Shown here: one piece after another, positions 1 to 6,895 of the stretch
How the letters are laid out: each line of letters starts with the position of its first letter
How positions within the stretch are numbered: position 1 is the first letter of the stretch
NCBI GenBank assembly: GCA_032252755.1
Contig: JAVUPY010000072.1
Span: 1-32,221, forward strand
From: Terriglobia bacterium
GTDB taxonomy: Bacteria > Acidobacteriota > Terriglobia > Terriglobales > Acidobacteriaceae
DNA length: 32,221 nucleotides
Direction of reading: 5' to 3'
Notes under the pieces: generated by a model
Databases searched by the model: none
The model's input: only the letters and a program-made list of their open reading frames with translations
What the model was told of the DNA's origin: nothing
Program-made: the position numbers and the translations under genes

Positions 1-300
1 GCCGCCCGCAACACTGAAGAACGCCGGCGCACTCCATCCGTCAGCGGTTCGGCATGTTGCCACGCCTCGTCCATGTGCCCCACCAAATATGAAGCCGCCT
101 TTGACCATGCTTGGTACCACTGCCACGCACCTTGCATGTTCCAGGACTTCTTCCGGAATGCCACTGTCGGGCGCCGCCATGATCTCGTGCAGGACCGCGC
201 CAGCCTTAGTCAGCCTTTCGATCGAGGATTCGCGAGCCGATTGTCCCCAGCCCAGGCTGGTCACACCGAGTAATACAACGAACAACATGAGTTTCTTCAC
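1..300 (-). CDS. SYLF-domain (Ysc84/DUF500) lipid-binding secreted protein, N-terminal part
   Basis: The reverse strand reads open from a GTG at 300 to the window edge, so only about 100 N-terminal residues are present. They begin with a clear signal peptide (MKKLMLFVVLLGVTSLGWG, then QSARESS). The mature part contains IERLTKAGAVLHEIM and, further on, CVAVVPSMVKGGFIFGGAHG, the typical opening of the SYLF domain, followed by RGVATCR and SAPAFFSVAGG. SYLF proteins bind phosphoinositides or other lipids; the bacterial secreted forms have no firm role. GTG 300 is chosen because AGGTGA lies 5 bases upstream; GTG 309 and ATG 288 are alternatives. A palindrome-type promoter lies at 378-420 and would give a leader of about 70 nt. 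The family assignment is secure, the start less so. Confidence 0.88.
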   Translation of the reverse strand, partial: MKKLMLFVVLLGVTSLGWGQSARESSIERLTKAGAVLHEIMAAPDSGIPEEVLEHARCVAVVPSMVKGGFIFGGAHGRGVATCRTADGWSAPAFFSVAGG

Positions 301-377
301 GCTTTTCACCTTTTTTTTTCTACCCTGCACGCTACCTGCTTGTTTCAGGCACATCCACAGCGCACGAGGCATCTCTC

Positions 378-420
378 ACGGTAGCGGAGTTACGCGGAGG
401 AATCTGAGCAAGAACGCTCA
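378..420 (-). promoter_or_regulatory. Crp/Fnr-type class II promoter of the SYLF gene
   Basis: On the reverse strand TGAGCGTTCTTGCTCA (420-405) is followed after exactly 21 bases by TACCGT (383-378). This centres the palindrome at -41.5 and puts the start near 371. It follows the same pattern as the other palindrome promoters of the window. Confidence 0.65.
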
Positions 421-621
421 CTTGAACACCCATCGTTAGCCGCAGTCGGCTCCCGTTGAGTATGTGGAATCGCTTGGTTTCGAAGTAGTGCCGTCGAAAT
501 GGGGTGAACTGATTGCCTTCTACTCCCGAGTATCCGGAGCTCGATCGCGGGTGAGGCGCTCGTGGCTCGCGCCGAAGGCATGGCTCGGTGCTTCTCTCAC
601 TGTCTCCGGGGACACAGTGGG
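421..621. other. Stretch without a recognisable gene
   Basis: Together with its flanks this is part of a roughly 450-base gap between the SYLF gene and the next gene at 760. The flanks hold two promoters (378-420 and 622-653). A short open frame reads VESLGFEVVPSKWGELIAFY from 464 but has no ribosome binding site and ends in arginine-rich, non-protein-like sequence. It may be a decayed remnant. I see no RNA gene. Confidence 0.4.
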
Positions 622-653
622 TTGCACTGCCAGAGTCGCGAAGCTGATATAAT
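622..653 (+). promoter_or_regulatory. Promoter A, upstream of the leader element and the gene at 760
   Basis: TTGCAC (622-627) is followed after 17 bases by TGATAT (645-650). The same place also offers an extended -10, TGATATAAT (645-653), which is the better core match. An AGGTGG/CCACCT inverted repeat follows at 662-676, then the conserved leader element. It is the least typical member of the TTGAC-N17-TANNGT set. Confidence 0.55.
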
Positions 654-686
654 GAAACTCGAGGTGGTTACCACCTTCTCCTCTTC

Positions 687-733
687 CAGATTCCCTGAAC
701 TAAGTCAGCCCATCTGAAGCTTTCTCTCCTTAG
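687..733 (+). repeat. 47-nt leader element, copy A
   Basis: The copy runs from CAGATTCCCTGAACTAAG to CTTAG. It has the two small TCAG-N5-CTGA-type hairpins separated by AACTAAG, and a final CTTAG that can pair with CTAAG. It lies in the predicted 5' leader of the gene at 760. Confidence 0.65.
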
Positions 734-759
734 GTTCTTCCAGGAAAGCCGCGTACCCC

Positions 760-963
760 ATGTATCCGAGTGAAATTCTGCTCGAAGCTGAGCAACTCCA
801 CAATGTGAGTGACCGTCTTAATTCGCTTTCAGACAAACATCCTCATATCTCAGAGGAACTCCTCAGTATCTCAGGGGGTGTTCGCAACATTGCGACGTCT
901 TTGGAGTTGCTGGTTGTGGTGAAACCGCCGCCGGTCTCCGATCTGGACGCAGCGAACGACTGA
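760..963 (+). CDS. Small conserved helical protein (67 aa), unknown function
   Basis: A short, soluble, mostly helical protein. The core HPHISEELLSISGGVRNIATS followed by LELLVVVK resembles a family of 60-80-residue proteins that I associate with acidobacterial genomes (HPLV.EALL.I.GSVRNTA...LEVLV); no function is known to me. It has no signal peptide, cysteines or membrane segment. It follows promoter A and leader element A and is probably monocistronic. The ribosome binding site is weak (CCAGGAAA about 13 bases upstream). Broken copies of its middle and end occur, one inverted and one direct, at 7113-7235, which shows that this gene or its cassette has been duplicated nearby. Coding status is likely; function is not recognised. 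Confidence 0.7.
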   Translation: MYPSEILLEAEQLHNVSDRLNSLSDKHPHISEELLSISGGVRNIATSLELLVVVKPPPVSDLDAAND

Positions 964-1096
964 TTTGTCGCGAGAATTTAGGCGAAACCGTCACCTCATT
1001 GGGGGAGTGCGAGCAGACCTCATGTGGACTGCGCTTTGTGAGAATACTTTGATGGGAACAGAATCGGAACCTCATTCTGGTCCTGCAGTCTCCGAG

Positions 1097-1125
1097 TTGA
1101 CAAATCATCCCACAAGGCGCACAGT
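1097..1125 (+). promoter_or_regulatory. Promoter B (TTGACA-N17-CACAGT)
   Basis: TTGACA at 1097-1102, a 17-base spacer ending in AAGGCG, then CACAGT at 1120-1125. The leader element begins 37 bases after the start of the -10 box. Architecture is the same as promoters C, D and E. Confidence 0.6.
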
Positions 1126-1156
1126 CGCAGATGAGGATGTTCTTCCTCCCCCTCGT

Positions 1157-1204
1157 CAGATTCTCTGAGCTAAGTCACTGCATCTGAAGTCTTACCCTCC
1201 TTAG
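1157..1204 (+). repeat. Leader element, copy B
   Basis: CAGATTCTCTGAGCTAAGTCA is followed by GCATCTGAAG and a pyrimidine tract ending CCTCCTTAG. It ends three bases before an ATG at 1207 and 24 bases before the more likely start at 1228. The CCTCC tract is complementary to a Shine-Dalgarno sequence. Confidence 0.65.
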
Positions 1205-1227
1205 AAATGCAGTTCGGAGAATCGTCA

Positions 1228-1485
1228 ATGCTTGCTTCAACTTCTGAAACCAGGGCTTTCTTGCCGGGAGAACGCGTTCCGCAAACCGGCATCTACGAAT
1301 GCAGACATTCCGATCGGCATACCGGTTCAAAACAGTTGGTCTTTGAGAGCGGAAAAAAGTTTCCCCTCTGTAGCATTTGCTTCTGGTCGGTTCGATATCT
1401 CCTGATTGGAGACTGCGTGCCGGACGACATGGATCCCGTCAAACGTAAAAGGAACGAAGCTAACGTACGAGCGTTATCGGCTTGA
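1228..1485 (+). CDS. Small YjzC-like/zinc-ribbon-like protein
   Basis: This 85-residue protein contains FLPGERVPQTGIYECRHS, then a basic/aromatic linker and FPLCSICFWSVRYLLIG. This matches a widespread type of small protein (PGE..P.SGIY.V.H ... GE.FP.C..C...V.F.L) of unknown function, in which the C-x2-C pair is usual. Here the pair is CSIC, and a further Cys lies in the ECRH segment. ATG 1228 is preferred because CGGAG lies 9-10 bases upstream; the ATG at 1207 follows an anti-Shine-Dalgarno-like CCTCCTT directly. Promoter B and leader element B lie just upstream. The basic small protein at 1513 follows 27 bases downstream, so the two may be cotranscribed. Confidence 0.75.
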   Translation: MLASTSETRAFLPGERVPQTGIYECRHSDRHTGSKQLVFESGKKFPLCSICFWSVRYLLIGDCVPDDMDPVKRKRNEANVRALSA

Positions 1486-1512
1486 AGAGCAGTATCGGAA
1501 TGGAGAGAGCAA

Positions 1513-1719
1513 ATGACCGAAGAAACTGAGATCAAAAGATCCGACCCAGCGATGACTCAACCGGAAGGCAATCCTGTTGTTAAAGCGGAGCGCTCTCGCA
1601 ATGAACGTGCACGAACCGAGCGTCCAACTAACCGATGGAGTATCCGCAGAGCAGAACTCAAGCGGCAAAAACGTCGTGCACATAGGCGCAGAATCAACGC
1701 CTCCAATAGACCGGGTTAG
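1513..1719 (+). CDS. Small highly basic protein (68 aa)
   Basis: The protein has an acidic start (MTEETEIKRSD) and an extremely Arg/Lys-rich second half (RWSIRRAELKRQKRRAHRRR) ending NASNRPG. Such a composition suggests nucleic-acid or ribosome binding, but this is inference. GGAGAG lies 6 bases before the ATG, one of the best ribosome binding sites in the region. It sits between the YjzC-like gene and the RRM gene, 23 bases before the latter, in one direction, which suggests a small operon. I recognise no defined domain. Confidence 0.65.
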   Translation: MTEETEIKRSDPAMTQPEGNPVVKAERSRNERARTERPTNRWSIRRAELKRQKRRAHRRRINASNRPG

Positions 1720-1742
1720 TTTCGGTGAGTTTAGGGGAATCC

Positions 1743-2045
1743 ATGAAAAAGATCTTTGTCGGCAATTTCGCATACAACATGACTGAAGGCGAACTCCGTT
1801 CCATGTTTGAGCCCTTCGGAGCCATTGAGAGCGTCACGCTTGCCACCGATCGCGATACGGGCCGTGTCCGCGGTTTCGGCTTCGTCGAAATGCCAAATGA
1901 TGCAGAGGCAGAAAAAGCTATGGCCGCACTGAATGGAAAAGATGTTGGTGGACGGACCATCAACGTGAACGAGGCAAGGCCAAAGTCGGACCGCAGCAAT
2001 CTGCGAGGTAGCGGCCGCAACCGCTTTCAGCAGCAGGAGCCATAG
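1743..2045 (+). CDS. RRM-domain RNA-binding protein
   Basis: A 100-residue single-RRM protein. RNP2 is KIFVGNFAYN (residues 3-11) and RNP1 is RGFGFVEM (about 40-47). Around them lie EGELRSMFEPFGAIESV, then EAEKAMAALNGKDVGGRTINVNEA. The C-terminus is short and rich in Arg, Gly and Gln, as in bacterial and cyanobacterial Rbp proteins, which bind single-stranded RNA and are often cold-induced. ATG 1743 has AGGGG 5 bases upstream; an upstream in-frame codon at 1725 adds only six residues and lacks such a site. The cold-shock protein at 3118 lies nearby, which fits an RNA-chaperone role in stress. A TGCATG/CATGCA hairpin follows the gene. Confidence 0.93.
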   Translation: MKKIFVGNFAYNMTEGELRSMFEPFGAIESVTLATDRDTGRVRGFGFVEMPNDAEAEKAMAALNGKDVGGRTINVNEARPKSDRSNLRGSGRNRFQQQEP

Positions 2046-2072
2046 AGACGCGCAGGATTTCCCGAAGTGGAC

Positions 2073-2090
2073 TGCATGTTTCGGCATGCA
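2073..2090 (+). other. Short perfect hairpin after the RRM gene
   Basis: TGCATG-TTTCGG-CATGCA is a 6-bp perfect stem lying between the RRM gene and the next small gene. No T-tract follows, so it is not a typical intrinsic terminator. It may stabilise or process the mRNA. Confidence 0.35.
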
Positions 2091-2121
2091 AACATGGGTG
2101 AAACATAAGGGAATCCAGTCA

Positions 2122-2232
2122 ATGCTTCGTGAGCCTGACGCGATTCGACTCTACGTCTATTCCGGGTGCTTTCTATTCTGGATGACCCTCCTTGTCCTGG
2201 CGCTGTTTCTGGTTCCGTCCGGTGCTAGATAG
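2122..2232 (+). CDS. Very small single-span membrane protein (36 aa)
   Basis: The frame reads MLREPDAIRLYVY, then SGCFLFWMTLLVLALFLVP, and ends SGAR. This is a short polar head followed by one strongly hydrophobic segment of about 20 residues, as in small inner-membrane proteins. AAGGGA lies 9 bases before the ATG. It lies between the RRM gene and the zinc-ribbon gene in the same direction. No family is recognised. The hydrophobic pattern and the ribosome binding site support coding, but the length makes this only probable. Confidence 0.5.
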   Translation: MLREPDAIRLYVYSGCFLFWMTLLVLALFLVPSGAR

Positions 2233-2278
2233 CAGATCGTGCTGCAGCGTCCGTTTCGTGCAATGTAAGGAGCACAGT

Positions 2279-2503
2279 ATGAGTGACTCAAGTACCTTTC
2301 AGTGCGCTGCGCCACACTGCAATCACCAATGGCACAAAATGGGAGAAGGCAAGCTTTTCCTTTTCCACCTGAGGAAGCTCACCGCGCACGGTGGAAGCGA
2401 CAAGAAGGTTTGGCTTTGTAAGCAATGTTTTGAAAGCTGGGAGGTAGCAGTCGGGAAGGAGGGAGAGATCGTACTCTCTCCACTTGCTCAAATGGTGAGC
2501 TGA
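2279..2503 (+). CDS. Small zinc-ribbon protein (74 aa)
   Basis: The protein has Cys9 and Cys14 near the N-terminus (FQCAAPHCNHQW) and a C-x2-C at Cys47/Cys50 (WLCKQCFESW), plus several His. Four cysteines in two knuckles suggest a structural zinc site. The middle (KLFLFHLRKLTAHGGSDKK) is basic. The start at 2279 is set by GTAAGGAGC 8 bases upstream; the same frame is open further upstream but without a site. Function is unknown. It belongs to a striking set of small Cys-rich proteins in this window. Confidence 0.75.
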   Translation: MSDSSTFQCAAPHCNHQWHKMGEGKLFLFHLRKLTAHGGSDKKVWLCKQCFESWEVAVGKEGEIVLSPLAQMVS

Positions 2504-2637
2504 GCCCTGAAGCATTCAATTAAAAGATCGCCGAGATATGGCTAGTTGACCTGAGAACCGGAGACTCAAGAAATCATGCGTTTGATATTGAGCAAGAACT
2601 CGGTGCATTATGGACTCCGCTGATTCGTCGGCTCGTG
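2504..2637. other. Gap before promoter C
   Basis: No gene is seen. The reading frames are short and lack ribosome binding sites. A sequence at 2579-2594 resembles the right half of the palindrome motif but has no -10 box at the correct distance. Confidence 0.4.
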
Positions 2638-2666
2638 TTGACGGTTCGTGAGAAGAAGCGTACCGT
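2638..2666 (+). promoter_or_regulatory. Promoter C (TTGACG-N17-TACCGT)
   Basis: TTGACG at 2638-2643, a 17-base spacer ending AAGAAGCG, then TACCGT at 2661-2666. The leader element begins 39 bases after the start of the -10 box. It would drive the DUF2934 gene. Confidence 0.65.
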
Positions 2667-2699
2667 GCAGATAGAGCAGATTTGTCCATTCAGCTCATT

Positions 2700-2746
2700 C
2701 AGATCTCCTGAGCTAAGTCAGCCCTTCTGGAGTTTTCTTCCCTTAG
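2700..2746 (+). repeat. Leader element, copy C
   Basis: CAGATCTCCTGAGCTAAGTC, then AGCCCTTCTGGAGTTTTCTT and CCCTTAG. Hairpin 1 is TCAG/CTGA, hairpin 2 is CAG/CTG, and CTAAG can pair with CTTAG. It is most like copy D, and the similarity continues into the following gene. Confidence 0.7.
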
Positions 2747-2773
2747 TTTTCAAGTTAGCAATAGAGGTGAAAC

Positions 2774-2992
2774 GTGTCGAATTCTCACCCCAAGGCATCG
2801 GGGAAACACAGCGCTGATGGTAAGAAGTACGTCAAGATGAGTTCTGCTCTGAGACGTCCGACTGAAGACGATGTCCGTACGCTCGCTTATCAAATCTTCG
2901 AGGTAAACGGGCGACAGGAGGATCATGCCGACCAGGACTGGTTCCAGGCCGAGCAAGAACTGCTCGGACGGAGCAGATCGGGTGAGTTGTAG
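2774..2992 (+). CDS. DUF2934 family protein (72 aa)
   Basis: The C-terminal half (EDDVRTLAYQIFEVNGRQ, then HADQDWFQAEQELLG) is the short DUF2934 motif: an ARRAYE-type helix, a glycine turn and a D-W-.-.-AE-.-L helix. The N-terminal 30 residues are polar and basic (KASGKHSADGKKYVKMSSA). DUF2934 proteins are small bacterial proteins of unknown role. The start is GTG, with AGAGGTGA 3-8 bases upstream. Promoter C and leader element C precede it. A broken paralogue with its own promoter and leader copy lies at 12859-13156 on the other strand. Confidence 0.85.
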   Translation: MSNSHPKASGKHSADGKKYVKMSSALRRPTEDDVRTLAYQIFEVNGRQEDHADQDWFQAEQELLGRSRSGEL

Positions 2993-3117
2993 TCGAGTCG
3001 GAGCAACTCCTCTTCGTTCGTAACTGATCGAAGTCGCAAAAATGAATAGGACCCGGAATATCGGTCCAGCCCCGTCTTCGAGGTGCGAAACAAATTGATG
3101 GACCGAAGGAGAAACAC

Positions 3118-3309
3118 ATGCAAGGAACAGTAAAGTGGTTCAACTCCACAAAAGGATTTGGATTCATCACTCCAGTTGACGGCGGCAAAGACGTGTTCGT
3201 TCATCAGAGCGCGGTCCTTAGCGGTGCATTGACGGACGGGGACAGGGTCGAATTCACGACCGAACAGGGGCCTAAAGGTCCGCAAGCTAAAGAGGTTAAG
3301 AAGACATAG
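3118..3309 (+). CDS. Cold-shock protein (CspA family)
   Basis: A 63-residue cold-shock domain with both RNA-binding motifs: KGFGFIT (RNP1) and VFVHQSA (RNP2), in the context [17 protein letters not shown]. It binds single-stranded RNA/DNA and acts as an RNA chaperone or antiterminator. GGAG lies 6 bases before the ATG. The 5' region from 2993 is about 125 bases long, without another gene, compatible with the long leaders typical of csp genes. A tiny 18-codon frame starts at 3042, but nothing supports its translation. After the gene, GGGCGGACGCCC could form a small hairpin without a T-tract. Confidence 0.95.
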   Translation: MQGTVKWFNSTKGFGFITPVDGGKDVFVHQSAVLSGALTDGDRVEFTTEQGPKGPQAKEVKKT

Positions 3310-3395
3310 TTGAGCGGTCTCAGATGAGGGCGGACGCCCAGAACTTCCCCTCGGACTGACCCTATCAGCCGCAGTGGGCGAAGGATTACAAATCA

Positions 3396-3980
3396 ATGAA
3401 TATCAATTTGCAAACAACTAACCCGGAGAAATCCGATTCAACAAAGCAGACTGGGACCCATGCAATCTCCGGTTCGCCGAAACGTGTACTGCTCGTCGAT
3501 GCCGATGAGACTAGCCAGGAGCGCCGTGCAGCGATACTCCGCAAGTGTGGTGTCGAAGTGACTTGTGCCGATGACATTGAGCATGCGCGGTTACTTTGGC
3601 AGGCTGACTCGTTCCATCTTGTGATGATTGATACAACGAATGCCACGGACAGCGCAGTTGCCTTCCAAAAATCGATCAAGGAGGAAAGCCCGAAACAACT
3701 AGTGAAATTCTTCGTCGGCAGACCCGGGCTCCTCTCAGATTCCCCGTTGCGGGAATCGCCGATGGAGACAGGACGAAAGATTGCTGCGATGAAGAGAGCC
3801 CGTACGTCTGTAGCAAACGCTTCAAAAGGGAACTCTCACAGACCTGGCATCATGAATGCTGCGTCGGAGATGTCGACCCGTCGTTCACTTAATAGGCTCC
3901 CGCACGCTGACCAGGCGAGTACAAAGCCGGAGCGCGAGATCTCTTTTGGCGAAGCAGTCCGTCGCGCCGGCGGCGAATGA
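3396..3980 (+). CDS. Divergent response-regulator receiver protein
   Basis: A 194-residue protein whose first half is a diverged receiver domain. KRVLLVDADETSQERRAAIL supplies the acidic pair (Asp35, Asp37), and HLVMIDTT has an Asp79 in the phospho-acceptor position. The usual conserved Lys is not obvious (FFVGRPG stands where a K-P is expected). The second half has no recognisable output domain; it is basic and Ser/Arg-rich and ends ISFGEAVRRAGGE. Whether it is phosphorylated is doubtful. It lies between the cold-shock gene and the PAQR gene, with 86- and about 175-base gaps, so it may be its own unit. Confidence 0.7.
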   Translation: MNINLQTTNPEKSDSTKQTGTHAISGSPKRVLLVDADETSQERRAAILRKCGVEVTCADDIEHARLLWQADSFHLVMIDTTNATDSAVAFQKSIKEESPKQLVKFFVGRPGLLSDSPLRESPMETGRKIAAMKRARTSVANASKGNSHRPGIMNAASEMSTRRSLNRLPHADQASTKPEREISFGEAVRRAGGE

Positions 3981-4155
3981 TCACCTCAGCGAATCAGGCA
4001 CCGGAATCTGCGTCATTGGCTGTCAAACTCGGCGGCTCTTTCCCTAATCGGCGGGTCCCAACCCATCTCGACATGACGTTAGCTGATACCAAGGACGCGG
4101 ATAACAATTAAAAAATCGCGCGGACACTCTGGGCGTGCGTGCTTATCATGTTCCC

Positions 4156-4797
4156 ATGCTCGACGAACAGAGGCTGGGCGACATCGTTGCGAACTCCGTC
4201 ACACATGGCGTCGGGGCGGCGCTCGCTCTCGCAGGAGCGGTTGTGCTGACGGTCACTGTGGCGGGCGGGACCGCTCGCCAGGTTGCCAGTTGCGCTGTCT
4301 TTGGCTGCACACTGGTATTGGTTTATCTCAGTTCTACGCTATATCATTCACTGGTTCGCACCCGTGCACGGCATGTTCTGCGAATCATTGATCATTCGGC
4401 AATCTATCTTCTAATCGCAGGAACCTATACTCCTTTCGCCCTAGTGTCGCTGCGCGGCCGCTTGGGATGGCTTCTATTCGGCACTGTATGGGGTCTTGCC
4501 GTCCTGGGAATCGTATTCAAGAGTTTTGCAATAGAACGTTTCGCTATCGCATCGGTCGTTGTGTATGTGGGGATGGGTTGGCTCGGCGTGTTCGTGATGC
4601 ACCCTTTGGTGCACGCTCTCACGTGGCACGGCATATCGTGGATTTTACTGGGTGGCCTGCTTTACACCGCTGGCATTGTCTTCTTCGCATTCGACCGCCT
4701 GTCTTACTTCCATGCGTTATGGCATCTTTTTGTGCTGGCCGGCAGCACCTGTCACTACTTCGCCGTCCTGTTCTACGTTGCCCAGCCGCGTACCTGA
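4156..4797 (+). CDS. Hemolysin III / PAQR family membrane protein
   Basis: About 213 residues with seven predicted transmembrane segments. Family features are NSVTHGVGAALALAG near the start, LSSTLYHSL, RIIDHSAIYLLIAGTYTPF and, at the end, HALWHLFVLAGSTCHYFAV. The conserved His and Asp residues of these segments form the intramembrane metal site of PAQR proteins. Bacterial members (YqfA/TrhA, HlyIII) affect membrane lipid state; the haemolysin name is historical. No clear Shine-Dalgarno sequence marks the start: GTG 4135 is an in-frame alternative. The next feature downstream is a palindrome promoter at 4835. Confidence 0.92.
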   Translation: MLDEQRLGDIVANSVTHGVGAALALAGAVVLTVTVAGGTARQVASCAVFGCTLVLVYLSSTLYHSLVRTRARHVLRIIDHSAIYLLIAGTYTPFALVSLRGRLGWLLFGTVWGLAVLGIVFKSFAIERFAIASVVVYVGMGWLGVFVMHPLVHALTWHGISWILLGGLLYTAGIVFFAFDRLSYFHALWHLFVLAGSTCHYFAVLFYVAQPRT

Positions 4798-4834
4798 ACC
4801 GGTGCGACACTTCGAGCGTAGCGCGGGGGGCGGC

Positions 4835-4878
4835 TGAGTTCTATTGCTCAGACGCAGGTGCCCAAAGCATGCTAGCTT
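4835..4878 (+). promoter_or_regulatory. Crp/Fnr-type promoter upstream of the frameshifted gene at 4988
   Basis: TGAGTTCTATTGCTCA (4835-4850) followed by GAC and, after 22 bases, TAGCTT (4873-4878). The right half-site is perfect and the left half is TGAG. Confidence 0.6.
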
Positions 4879-4987
4879 GTCTGGGTGGCCCGAGTGTCAC
4901 GAAGGAAAGGACAGTACGTGCGTAGTTTGTCGTGGCACCTGCAGAGTTGCGAAATGAACTCGGGTCATAGTAATTGATCAAACTTCC

Positions 4988-5158
4988 ATGGAACATCCAG
5001 TAAGGACTTTGTTATACGACTTGTTTGTCGCACCCCTGGTGCGCATCGTGCCAAGGTGGGAAAACAACAAGCCGCAGTCGTTTCCTATTGCGCCCGGTAT
5101 CTCGCCCGATGGGAAGAAGGCGACCATGGGGAAAAAGGGTGAAGAAGACGAAGGTTAG
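4988..5158 (+). pseudogene. Small gene (MEHP family), probably frameshifted
   Basis: The frame from ATG 4988 reads MEHPVRTLLYDLFVAPLVRIV and ends GKKGEEDEG at 5158. DNA alignment with the start of the ORF at 25562 shows about 55 similar bases with one base missing here shortly after the ATG. In the shifted frame this copy reads KDFVIRLVCRT, matching KDSVVRIICRT of the other copy with conservative changes; that frame stays open to 5142. This suggests that one copy has a frameshift, more likely this one. Both copies follow a palindrome promoter. Function is unknown. Confidence 0.45.
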
Positions 5159-5228
5159 TTATTTGGGAAGAGAACGACTGGGCGATCAAGAGCTTCACAA
5201 AAGCAGGCTCTTCATGAATGAAATGGCT

Positions 5229-6818
5229 CTAGCGAAGGACTCTTAGAGGCACGTCCCCAGCCTGTTTTCCGGGTAGCTCGTGCCGACGGCGAGATGCGTG
5301 ATCGTATCGAGCTTCGCTCTGTGGTACTGCCAGGTCGGGGATCGGCCGACCTGAAAAAAGGCGTTGGCAGGGCTTGGCGAGCCAACGGGCCCAGCGAGCA
5401 GACCAGTTCACGCGGGCGCTATCACTCGCGATGCCAGTGTCGGCATACATCTGGCGATAGATCTTGGAGATTAACAGGAAGGCAAGACGTCCTTTTACCG
5501 ATTTCAGAAACCGGGAACGCTTCCAGATGAATCGCAAGCTGTAGTACTGGTTCCAGACATTCTGCGTACGGGCCCGAATTTCCTCGGTTGACATTACAGG
5601 ATGTCGGCAGAAGAGTTTAGGCCGAACTGAATGTGGAATGAGCCAATGTCTCGTGATCGGAATCCCTGCTATCTTCGCTGCCGTTGGGCCGATGGAAGTC
5701 TCCCATTTATTGAAATCCACCGTGCCGGGAAACGGTGTCAACATAACAAACTGTGCAAAGGTAAGATCAGCCCGCTGGGCAACAGCTACGGTAGCGTCGA
5801 ACGTCTCTGGGCGGTCACTCGGTAACCCAAATATGAACGATCCCAGTACGTGTACCCCATGACTGCGGAACCTTCGCAGTCGCTCAACCAGGGATTCTCC
5901 TGCTGAATTGAAGTCTTTATATATGTCCTTCAACCCTTCGGGAGTAACAGACTCGACGCCGACAAGCGCACCCTTGATGTGAGCCGCGTTCATTGCGTCC
6001 AGGAACTCCGGGTCCTCCGCCGCCTCCATGGTGATCTGCGTGTAGAACACCGTGTCCGACGGCAGCCTGGCCAGTCGCGACATGAGTTCAAAGCGCTCTT
6101 CGCGAATCCGGGTGAGTTCCAGTAGCCGTTCTGACCCTTGGCGTGCCGCCAGTTTCAAGTCGGTGAGGGTTACAGGATAGAAGTTATCGTCGGCCAGTGC
6201 GATAAATCGAAAACCAAGACGCCGTAACTGGACAATTTCCTCCACAACCGCATCCGACGAACGCTGCCTGGGACGCTGGCCATCGGTTCTCCATACCGAA
6301 CAAAAGGAGCAATGCTTGGGGCACCCGCGAATTGTCTGGACTGATGCCCACATGTACGATTTGCGCGAGATCAAATCCCATCGGGCCGGCACAAACTCAG
6401 AGGCGTCGACCCGGCCACCTTCATAGATGGTCTTCAGTGCACCGCGCGTGCAATCGTCCAGCACCTTCGCCCAAATCACGTCCCCATCACCTTTTACTAC
6501 CGCGTGTGCGCCGCCGAGTTCGAGTGCTTCCTCGGGATAGAGGGTCGCGTGAATTCCGCCAAATACGACATAAGCGCCCCGACCGCGTGCAAGCTTCCCA
6601 ATTTCATAACCGCGAAGCGCGTTGCCCGTGTGGATGCTGATGCCAACCGAGTCCCCTGCATTGATTCGCGCCGGGTCGATTTGCTCAAGGGTCTCATCAA
6701 CGAGAATCGGATCGCCGAAGGACTTGGGCGTAGCCGCAGCAAGGACGTAAAGCCATCTGGGTGTAATAACAGCAGTTCCAACGGAGAGATTGCTCGGATT
6801 AATTAGGAAAACATTCAT
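5229..6818 (-). CDS. B12-binding-domain radical SAM protein
   Basis: This 529-residue protein has an N-terminal Rossmann-like B12-binding-type domain (MNVFLINPSNLSVGTAVITP, later AYVVFGGIHATLYPEEAL) without the DxHxxG cobalamin ligand motif. The radical SAM core begins with the CxxxCxxC cluster motif (RGCPKHCSFCSVW) near residue 175. Further core motifs are ALADDNFY, KGALVGVES and GSFIFGLPSD. Such proteins bind a 4Fe-4S cluster and SAM; many act on lipids or make C-C or thioether bonds. The substrate cannot be read here. The C-terminus (about 400-529) is basic and not recognised. A half palindrome with a correctly spaced TACTCA lies at 6853-6895. It is transcribed away from a patch of gene fragments. 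Confidence 0.88.
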   Translation of the reverse strand: MNVFLINPSNLSVGTAVITPRWLYVLAAATPKSFGDPILVDETLEQIDPARINAGDSVGISIHTGNALRGYEIGKLARGRGAYVVFGGIHATLYPEEALELGGAHAVVKGDGDVIWAKVLDDCTRGALKTIYEGGRVDASEFVPARWDLISRKSYMWASVQTIRGCPKHCSFCSVWRTDGQRPRQRSSDAVVEEIVQLRRLGFRFIALADDNFYPVTLTDLKLAARQGSERLLELTRIREERFELMSRLARLPSDTVFYTQITMEAAEDPEFLDAMNAAHIKGALVGVESVTPEGLKDIYKDFNSAGESLVERLRRFRSHGVHVLGSFIFGLPSDRPETFDATVAVAQRADLTFAQFVMLTPFPGTVDFNKWETSIGPTAAKIAGIPITRHWLIPHSVRPKLFCRHPVMSTEEIRARTQNVWNQYYSLRFIWKRSRFLKSVKGRLAFLLISKIYRQMYADTGIASDSARVNWSARWARWLAKPCQRLFSGRPIPDLAVPQSEARYDHASRRRHELPGKQAGDVPLRVLR

Positions 6819-6852
6819 GGTCAGTGCCCCACAATCGCATCGCGAGCTCGCC

Positions 6853-6895
6853 TGAGTATCGAGCGGATCAAAACGGCTGTGAGCAAGGCCTATGC
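6853..6895 (-). promoter_or_regulatory. Possible half-site Crp/Fnr-type promoter of the radical SAM gene
   Basis: On the reverse strand the right half-site CTTGCTCA (ending at 6880) is followed after 21 bases by TACTCA (6858-6853). The left half-site is not conserved. The predicted start would be near 6846, 28 bases before the ATG. Confidence 0.35.

Noticed and set aside
464-652. Open frame starting VESLGFEVVPSKWGELIAFY
   Set aside because: The first 20 residues look protein-like, but there is no ribosome binding site, the rest is arginine-rich and random, and it ends in promoter A. At most a remnant.
2579-2594. CGTTTGATATTGAGCA as a further operator
   Set aside because: Only the right half matches and the hexamer at the proper distance is GC-rich.
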